Assembly: GCA_036674765.1 (NCBI GenBank) | Contig: JARVKI010000054.1 | Coordinates: 62,001 to 126,000, forward strand | Reading direction: 5' to 3' | DNA from: Seiridium cupressi | Taxonomy: Eukaryota > Ascomycota > Sordariomycetes > Amphisphaeriales > Sporocadaceae | DNA length: 64,000 nucleotides | Part shown: positions 55,869 through 64,000 of the stretch, in pieces | Position numbering within the stretch: the first letter of the stretch is position 1 | How the letters are laid out: each line of letters starts with the position of its first letter | Notes under the pieces: model-generated | Database searches by the model: none | The model's input: the letters and a program-made list of their open reading frames with translations, nothing else | What the model was told of the DNA's origin: nothing | Position numbers and translations under genes: made by a program

Positions 55869-58800
55869 ATGTCGCCGTTCGAGCACACAGACCTCACGCC
55901 CCTCTCTCTCCTCGCCGACTACCTGGACGCGGAACCACGCCCTTCGTTCGTATCGCATCTCTCCGACTCCAAAGCCGACCTCCTTTTAGACTATGCCAAC
56001 CTCGCATTACGAAGTCACGCCTTCACGTACAACCGTGTAAAGAATGGTCACGGCCAGAGGAACTCAGCACCTCCCGAACTAGTCAGCCAGCTCGCCGGGG
56101 ATGAAAATCAGAGGATCGCACCCCAGGTCGGGTGGACCGTCTCATTCAATGGGGATTCGATGGTCTCCAACAATCGTGGGAGGCCGCTGGGTCGTCATGA
56201 CGACAACAGATGAAGTCAGCCTCTTGGATGAACTGAAGTCGCCGGAACCTGCGAATGGCCAATCAGACACAATCGAGCATACAAACCATAATTCCCCGCC
56301 CGGCGATGTCTCATTGGGTGCTGTTTATCCTCAGGGCTACCTCGGCGATCTGGAGCACTTGGAATGGTTGCGCCAATTCGATTGGACGTCATCCTCATGT
56401 GGTCCCATCGAAACATGGCCCGATGAACTTCGGCAAGCGTGTGTGAGATGGCACTCGCTATGCCTGACCCTGTCTGTATTATGTGGGGTAGCGACCTGAC
56501 ACTGATCTACAACAAGCCCCGGTCAGCCATTGCGGGAGAACGACACCCGAGGGCCTTGGGGCGACCATATGTCGAGAATTGACGAGAGGTTCACTCCGTC
56601 TATGTCAAACTCTTTGGCACGATGAAGCATACCGGCCAGTCAGCTAAGCAAGAGACCGTTTCACGAATACTAACTCGCAATGGATACCCAGAACAGATAT
56701 ACGCCAACTTGACCTTCGCGCCACTTCTTGCCAAGAATAGATCAGTGGTGGGTATATGGGTAGCTACTCATGAGACTACTCGTCAGGTCCTTTCGGAGAA
56801 GAGGATTAGGATCTTAACGGATCTGGGCAATGACTTGGCGCATTTGACGGCACTCCCGGATTTGTGGACTTCGCTAGTGAACATGCTTGAGCGCTGCAAA
56901 AACGACTTTGAGTTCGCAGCCGTGTATGGGACGGACTCCCTCTTAGACAAGTCTACGAAGATCGCTCTACACGCGGTCATGGGCATGAGCGAGAGCGGTG
57001 ATCGCCATCCCGACCTGGACGCAGCAATACGCACAGCCCTCACCACCGGCGCAGCCACCTGGCTCTCAACAGCCAGTAACAATTTGTCCGAAGGCCTAGC
57101 CGAATACTTCCGGACACACGGCGTCCAAGGTGCTTGCCGCGAATATATTCTTCAACCTGTGCGATGTAACATCGACGACGACATAGTGGCTGTGATCCTT
57201 GTGGGCATATACCCTTTTAGGGAATATGACCACGATCTTCAGTCATTCATGCAGCTGTTGACGAGACAGGTCGAAAGCTCCACTACTGTCATCCGAAATC
57301 TGGAGAAGGAAAAGGCTCGTCTTGAACATGAATTTATTACCAAAATGGATAAAATGTTTTGGAATTCCGCAGAGAAGGCGCCAATAGGGATATACACATA
57401 CGACCAGGAGGGCAGTATGACCTATTGCAACAAGGCTTTCGAAGATCTTGTCGGGGCGCCAAGGGCGGCCTTGAGTCGGCCAATGGGTTGGACGGGTGTA
57501 GTGCACCCAGATTCCCTCGAACATATCAATTCCATCTGGGAAAAGCTTGTAGAGAAGCAAGAGTACCCAGCAACCTTCGACGTCCAATTCACGAAAGCAT
57601 GGGCGCCTCGTGGTAAAGACCAGTTCTTAGACCGAACTTGGTGCCTGGCCAATTCCTATCCAGAGATCACAGATCAAGGGGAAGTGAAAGGCGTCATTGG
57701 GTGTGCAATGGACGTCTCGTCTCTCAAGTGGGCCGAGAGCATTCAGTCCGAAAGATTATCTGAAGCCCTAGAGTTGAAGCGGCAGCAAGGGACTTTCTTT
57801 GATGTCATGTCGCATGAACTGAGTAGGTCCCACTTACCCAAGTAGTGTTGATCGCTCTGTTGCTGACAACGCTGCAGGAAATCCACTAGGTGCGATTATT
57901 CATAGTGCCTATGAACTCTTGGACCAGCTGACCGAATTCAACGCTGCTCCTTGACCCAAGGATGACGAGCTGCTGAAGAATCTTCTAGAAATGGCGACGA
58001 CAATTGTTTACTGCGGCAATCATCAGAAACGCATTCTTGATGATGTACTTACACTGTCAAAACTAGACTCGAAGCTGATACAGATATTTCCCATCAGTAC
58101 CAATCCTGCAAAACTGCTGAAAGAGGTGGTTGCAATCTTCTCCGCAGAACTCCGCAATTCCGGAATCGGCCTGGAGATCAAGCTGGGAGCAGGTTATCGA
58201 ATGCTAGACATCGACGCCGTTATGATTGACCCCCACCGTGTCACTCAGGTGATTGTCAACCTTCTCTCCAACGCGATCAAGTTCATAAAGGATGAGCCCC
58301 AGCGAAATATTTCTTTGAGTGTGGACGCGTTCATGACCGACCAGGAACAGGATCCGCGGGTGCGGTACGTTTCGTCAGGGACATATCATCGTGATCCTAC
58401 CAGCGATGTCGAATGGGGAGTGGGCACGCCCTTTTACCTCAGTTTTTCCGTTCAAGACACAGGCCTGGGCATGACTGAGGAGGAATCAAATCGACTTTTC
58501 AAACAGTTCTCACAAGCATCCCCTCGCACTCATGCTCAGTATGGCGGTTCTGGACTTGGACTTTTCATCTCGCGAGAGCTCACAGAGTTGCATGGCGGAC
58601 GAATCGGGCTTTGGTCCGAACGCGGTGCTGGGAGCCTGTTCAGCTTCTACGTCAAAGCTCGACTCGATATCACCCGTCAGACGATTGGGTCACCCATCAT
58701 CAAGGCAGCGTCATATCCTCGCATTCAAGAACTAAATCTTTCGACCCCGACGCTTGAAGATCCTACAAAGGGGTCGCTCATTTCTTCCCAAGAGCTTCCT

Positions 58801-59271
58801 AACACACGGGAGCCATCAGCTTCCTCGGCTACAGGGGCATCAATCAAAAGAGTGCTCCTCGTCGAGGATAACATCATCAATCAGCGACTACTGAAGAAGC
58901 TACTTATCAAGCATAATTATGATGTCACTGTTGCAAACAACGGACAAGAAGCACTAGAAATGGTTCAAGGGTCCAAGTGGCATACTACACTCCAAAGCGC
59001 TGACCGCCCGCAGCTTGACATTGTCTTGAGCGATATTGAAATGCCTATCATGGATGGCAAGGCGTGCATCCGCCGAATCCGTCAACTCCAACGGGAAGGC
59101 ATGTTACAGCAAGACATTCCGGTACTTGCAGTAACTGGCAATGCACAAAGGGAGAAGGTTCAAGAATTTCAAGACTGCGGCTTCGATGCTGTCATCACCA
59201 AGCCGTACGATATTCCAAAACTCCTTCGTATAATACACGAATACTCGACGAAATATGATAGCCTCAGTTGA
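55869..59271 (+). pseudogene. Hybrid histidine kinase with several frame breaks
   Basis: The N-terminal frame (from ATG 55869, MSPFEHTDLTPLSLLADYLD) passes through frame changes near 56180 and 56440. These fall around WVVMTTTDEVSLLDEL, EHLEWLRQFDWTSSSCGPIE and IMWGSDLTLIYNKP, the usual N-terminal region of this fungal kinase group. TGA at 56580 follows. A long clean frame then encodes a GAF-like region and a PAS domain (EKAPIGIYTYDQEGSMTYCN). The H-box SHELRNPLGAI is split by an intron at 57823-57877. TGA at 57952 interrupts the HisKA helix. Beyond it are the N-box (VIVNLLSNAIKFIK), G boxes (DTGLGM; GGSGLGLFISRELTELHGG) and a receiver domain with phospho-acceptor Asp (IVLSDIEMPIMDG) and Lys (VITKPYD). 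All catalytic motifs survive, so the loss of function appears recent. Confidence 0.8.
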
Positions 59272-60594
59272 GCGTAAACTAGGATGATAACAACAATTTT
59301 GATAAGAAGGCAAGTATAGCATGACACAGGCAATAGTTTGTTCCAATACAGGGCCCTTATAGTTCCGATTTCTGAAGAAATAAAGACAATCTAGATTTCT
59401 CACTCAATCTACCTGGGTTCTGCATTCCTTCGAGGTTCTTGTACAGCGCTCAAAACACTATTTACAACGATGCTTTGGATCAAGGCATAGGTTCGGATCT
59501 TCCCATTCTTTAAGCGTGCTTACATGTAGTGAATGGGGAAGCTTGAGCTCATATTCTAGGAACAGAAACGTCTAACCAGGAAGTGATGACTCCTAGAATA
59601 GGCCATTCGAGGCATGGAACAAGCCTGGAAGTTACTTACTGGCGGGGTGAGTGCGACCATATATCAGAAGCTATTAAATGGGATGCAGTGTTTGAAAGCT
59701 CCATTTGACCTAACTGGCGATAATAAGATTGCGTCCCACCGTGTTGAATGGTCCCTGGGAGTGCTCTGGGCAGTGGAAGATTGAACAGCGCATCGTAATT
59801 ATATAAATTATAGTGATATATATATTCTTTTTTAACTTAAATCAAATTGACCATATTCGGGACTAACTGAAATCTCAAGTGATCTGCGGCGAATCTGGAA
59901 CCTGAAATTTGGATAAGAGTATGACTTTACAAGCCAAATCATGGTCCAGTCGCGGGTTGCGTTCCGAGTAACTACATAGTCGCAAGTCATTGCAAGCCAA
60001 GCTCGAAGCCCAAAGGGGCTTCAGGCCAGACATTGCTTTTTGAATTATATTATTTTAATGTTAATTAAGTGAAGGATCTAATGGAGTAGGAGAGAACGGA
60101 AGGCCAAAACCATGAAAGGGGAAAAGGAGAGATACCAAGGTAGAACAAAAGGGATAATAAACTCGAGGCTGAGAGAGCGACTCCTTGTTAACTAATATAC
60201 GTTAACAGCAACTTGAGCGCCCGCCTTGTTGCCTGAATCCACGCTATACACAGCTATCAGCCCCATCAGAATCAAAGGATGGGTTACTAGAGACAGCGTT
60301 CAAGTCTAAGATGCTAATATATCGATCTAATAAGAACGAAGAGAGAAATTTACTACCCGCGATTTGCCACCTACATAAACCCTTTCCATAATACGGTCGC
60401 GGCTTCTTCTGTGCACGGGCCCACCCATACCGCGGTCCCTCTTTGCGTAAGCGCGCAAATGCGCACAATGCCTCCTGCGAGCCTTGCGAACGTAAAAGTT
60501 ATGATCCTATAATAACTCCAATCTCCAGGCCATGGATAGCAATTCAGTTTCTAGGACTGTCCTGTGCCTCTCCTTTCTTTGAATATCGTAAGCC
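59272..60594. other. Long leader/promoter region of the APSES-zinc finger gene
   Basis: A 1.3-kb gap upstream of the chimeric regulator. No gene is supported. The stretch around 59800-60130 is AT-rich. Long leaders are usual for stuA-like genes, so part of this may be transcribed, but that cannot be decided from sequence. Confidence 0.5.
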
Positions 60595-63542
60595 ATGTCT
60601 TCACTGGGCAATGACCGGAGTGGACCAGATGGCGATGCCCACGCAATGGCGGCCGTCAAGCCCGACGCCTTGCCACATCACAAGTACGCAGCTAACGACC
60701 CGGCAAGCAGCGGCATAGACTACTCGCAGCATATGCTCGCGGGCCCCGCATGGCAAGCTGAATCATACCAGGCAAATGCGGCAACTCATGGGGTGGTTCC
60801 TCTGCCAGATCGGCAGCCGTCCGTCACGCAGAGTTCGTATATGGGCATGGATGCGCAGAGTTTATATATGGATGCGACTGGTCAAGTAGCTCCGCCGGGA
60901 GTGAAACCTCGAGTGCAAGCGACTCTGTGGGAAGACGAAGGCAGTCTGTGTTTTCATGTCGAGGCCAAAGGTATCTCAGTGGCAAGAAGGGAGGACAACC
61001 ACATGATAAATGGCACCAAACTACTCAATGTCGCGGGTATGACCCGAGGTAGACGAGACGGCATATTGAAGTCCGAAAAGGTCAGGCATGTTGTCAAAAT
61101 CGGCCCGACGTTCCTCAAAGGTGTTTGGGTTCCGTTTGAGAGAGCTCTGGATTTTGCCAACAAGGAGAAGATCACAGAAATGCTCTACCCTTTGTTTGTG
61201 CATAATATCGGTGCTCTTTTATACCATCCGACAAATCAATCGAGAACAGATCAGGCGGTGTCCTCAATTGAGCAACGCAATGCAAAGCTTGGCCAAAAAG
61301 ATCTTGGTCAGACCGGCGTCTTGCCTTCGGTACTACAAAGATTTCCAGGACCTCAACCAGGCGGTGTATCCCATAACTCGTCCGGCCGGCCGGTACTTGA
61401 TCGCAGCCACACATTCCCAACACCGCCGACCAGGGCCTCAAGTATAATGGGGAGCCAGACATCGACTAATAACCAGTGGAATCCAACGGGCATCGATACT
61501 TGTCTTCCCAATCATAATGGAAATCCAAGGCCAGCGACACCAGCAAATTCTCCTCCCAGAAGTCCATCCCTTATCATGCAGTCTCAAACACAACCTTTTG
61601 TGGCAGAAGAGGCTGATGGCAGGGCACTAGAGATTGAGAAGAAGCCAGACTTGGCGCCGTTCCTACATGAAGCTCTAAATCGCAATCTTCTACCTGTGCA
61701 AGGATTTCCTACGTTCAAATCAGAACTGCAAGCACCAATTAGCAGCAATAGCAAATCAAGCGCACCTGGCCTGGACCGAGAATCAAGGAATCATACGGCC
61801 GTTTACGGAAATTCTAAGTTGTTAAATTTGGTCGGTAAACAGACTGTAAAGTCTGAGACTTCCTTGGCACGCTTCAAAGTAGAGAACAGCAGGTCACTCC
61901 CAGAAGAGACTGGCTACAAGAGGGTTGGATCCAGGTGCCAAATCCAATCCGATAATGTCGACTCAGATCAGCGCAAGCACAACTCCCATGAGCAAGGCGT
62001 TAATGATACAGAATTCAAGGAGGAGTCGTGCATATCAAGTGCCGTTCTGTCTCCAAGCCTGGTTTCACCTCAAAGCGATAGCGAGAGTGATTCCTCAGAT
62101 GGCGAACCCAGGCTTTTTACAAGACAAGAGCAGAAGCGTTTCCTTCTCGAACGTTTGATGGACTACTTTTTTGAGCTGTTTTCTTCATGCGGCTCTCTAG
62201 GTCTTGTTACCACCATTGCTTCAGGTGGGGCCGATGGCACCGGGAGAAACGTGAGTTTTAACAGCTCGTCTAATACACCAGGAATACAAGACAGCAGCGT
62301 CCCAAACAATACTAGTGGATCTGGTGGAAAGCGGCCTTATGATGATGATGAAGAAGATGGCGGAGATGAGAAACGCCCTGCTAAACGTGTACGGGTGACG
62401 GGTGGTAAAACCACGATGCATAGAAGACTGGCATGTCCATATTTCAAGAAAGATCCAGAGTGTTTCCAATTTGGTAGGTCTTGCTCAGGCCCCGGTTGGG
62501 ATACCGTCCACCGAATCAAGTAAGTCAAGAAATTTATTATCTATACAAAGTATGGACAGCGCAGTGCCCATACTCGGTCTACATCAAGACCTATGTCTAA
62601 CTCCCATTGCCAATACAGAGAACATCTTGACCGAAACCATGCCCTTCCACCTTGTTGCATTCGCTGTAACTCGATTTTCAAGTCAGAACGAGAGCGAGAT
62701 GCGCATATGAGGTCACCAGAGCAGTGCGAGGTCAACGAGCCGCCTCCTCGTACACATGGCTTTAACGCATCTCAAAAGGCCCAGTTGAAAGGCCGACCCA
62801 AAGGTTACAAACGAATGAGTGAGCCCCAAAAGTGGCGTCATATCTATATGATTCTATTCCCCGAAACGAAAGATACGGAAATTCCTAGCCCATGTAAGCC
62901 TATACTCACTAATATTCACTTTGTCACTGCTAAGGCATTGCAGATTACGAGTTTAAAAGCCTTCGAGATCCTGGGCATCCTATCGACCCAATGGTTGAAT
63001 ATGAAGGCTTTTTGCGGCGTGAAATGCCCGATCGCGTTAGACATCGACTAGAGCTTCGGATCGAAGATGTTCTGAATCCGGTCGAGGAAACTCTCCGGGG
63101 TCAGATTGTTGAAATTGTTCGAGATGTTCAGCTGGAGCTGTTTCAATCGTTCAGGTCTTCTCTCGGACAAGTTCCTAGGCATAGTGAACGTGACGAAGAG
63201 GCTGTGGCCATGGATATGGACAGTCATACAGAACGATTTCAGCATACGGAAAATGAAGACTTTTACACCTTGGAGCCTATGCACAGACCAAATGGCGAAG
63301 CAGGATCAGATCAAGTGTATCCAAGAGAACACAATTGGGAAGAGCAGATACAGGCATATCGACCCGAGACGGTACTTGACACGTCTTTCATGGGGTTCGA
63401 TGGCGAGCTCTTTGACTTTGGCTCCCTGAACGTACCTGTGACCCAAGACTCCACCTATGGCACATTATCCATGACACAAACAGACGACAACAAAGATGAC
63501 TTAGGTTGGGATGATGCATTTCCGACTCAACGACAGTTCTGA
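60595..63542 (+). CDS. Chimeric regulator: StuA-like APSES DNA-binding half fused to C2H2-like zinc-finger half
   Basis: Three exons (60595-62519, 62619-62893, 62944-63542), with introns of 99 and 50 bp, give 932 residues in continuous phase. Residues about 103-215 are a full APSES domain very close to Stu[54 protein letters not shown] and [16 protein letters not shown]. StuA-like similarity continues to about 320 ([20 protein letters not shown]). From about 335 it is unlike StuA. An acidic Ser-rich part and a basic nuclear-localisation-like cluster ([10 protein letters not shown]) lead to [20 protein letters not shown] with HRIKEHLDRNH near 613-650. A Cys/His pair ([18 protein letters not shown]) and [20 protein letters not shown] follow; this is the signature of a separate fungal C2H2-like family. 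APSES proteins control development. There is no lesion. Confidence 0.85.
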
Positions 63543-64000
63543 ATAAAATGAATATCTGGTTCAATTCAAAACGATTACCAGAATCGTGCTGCAATATATA
63601 GACCCCTTCTACATCAACTTGATTGCTCATGAGCATCAAATCTAATCGAGGAGTACAAAAAGATATAATAGCTAATTGGGTGCATGCTTTAAGGAATAAT
63701 CTCAGGCCGCCCTTCTCAGTTCCCTTTGTCACGCAGGAGAGACTGCCGAGAAAGAACATCTTCGCTATCTTAGAGTATACGACTCTGCCAGAATCCCCGC
63801 CGTAAATCAATAGTTAGGTGTCTCCCTGTTCCGTCGTGACACACTTTACAATCGATTACCGTTTGCAGCCGCTGAACCAAAGGCTGAGCAACACATGCCA
63901 TCACTGATAGCTGTGGTAAAGCATTCATTGTAGGTTACTTCAAGCACCGTGAGAATCAGTGTCGAGTGATACATTAAATTAGCCCAAACGCCACCCGGCG
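63543..64000. other. 3' region of the chimeric regulator to window edge
   Basis: No gene is supported. A 140-codon minus-strand open frame overlapping the end of the regulator shows no family features. Confidence 0.45.

Noticed and set aside
1..64000. CRISPR arrays, bacterial operons, phage or plasmid features
   Set aside because: No repeat-spacer pattern. Introns and gene families show this is fungal nuclear DNA.

Overview
This window is chromosomal DNA of a filamentous ascomycete, most like an Aspergillus/Penicillium-type Eurotiomycete. The evidence is intron-rich genes with short introns (mostly 46-109 bp, GT..AG with CTAAC/CTGAC-like branch sites) and fungal-specific families: APSES/StuA, HET, Clr5, PTH11/rhodopsin-domain, GT31-like, DUF5695 and Dal5-type permeases. 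I built the gene models by reading each splice junction on the coding strand and checking that the reading phase carries across it.

Layout. At 0.6-4.1 kb lie two conserved housekeeping genes, RBA50/RPAP1-like (+) and VPS74/GOLPH3-like (-), convergent. After a 2.3-kb gap comes a gene-poor accessory region with interspersed intact and broken genes: a GT31-like glycosyltransferase pseudogene (6.5-7.9 kb), a phenolic acid decarboxylase (8.6 kb), a frame-disrupted 2OG-Fe(II) oxygenase (10.5-12.1 kb), a sugar-transporter remnant (12.5-13.1 kb), an intact SDR (14 kb), a frame-disrupted SDR (15.8-16.7 kb), a rhodopsin-domain remnant (18.2 kb), a large secreted DUF5695 protein (18.7-21.5 kb), a small secreted Cys-containing protein (22.9-23.4 kb), a PTH11-like membrane protein (24.3-25.8 kb), a secreted PEBP-family protein (27.7-28.5 kb), a GH17 glucanase/glucanosyltransferase (30-31 kb), a 12-TM MFS transporter (31.1-32.6 kb), a frame-disrupted TPR-SET gene (33.9-36.3 kb), a nonsense-mutated NAD(P)-binding protein (37.2-38.1 kb), a HET-domain protein (38.4-40.3 kb), a Clr5-domain protein (41.7-43.2 kb), a His-rich cupin (43.3 kb) and a single-pass Cys-rich surface protein with a polyQ tail (44.3-45.6 kb).

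From 48.2 to 59.3 kb nothing is intact. A Zn2Cys6 regulator, a Dal5-like permease, a 5-oxoprolinase/hydantoinase and a DUF3830 protein are adjacent and all decayed, and look like a dead catabolic gene cluster. The permease and hydantoinase are divergent and both lack their 5' ends at the same place (about 51.57-51.60 kb), as if one deletion removed the shared promoter and both gene heads. A decayed hybrid histidine kinase follows (55.9-59.3 kb).

The window ends with its most unusual intact gene (60.6-63.5 kb). One 932-residue frame joins a StuA-type APSES DNA-binding half to a C-terminal C2H2-like zinc-finger half of the kind otherwise found as its own fungal protein family. I regard this chimeric regulator as the leading candidate for something not previously described. 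No rRNA, tRNA, CRISPR or intact transposon was recognised. Several single-base disruptions could be assembly errors, so pseudogene calls that rest on one lesion are less secure than those with many.
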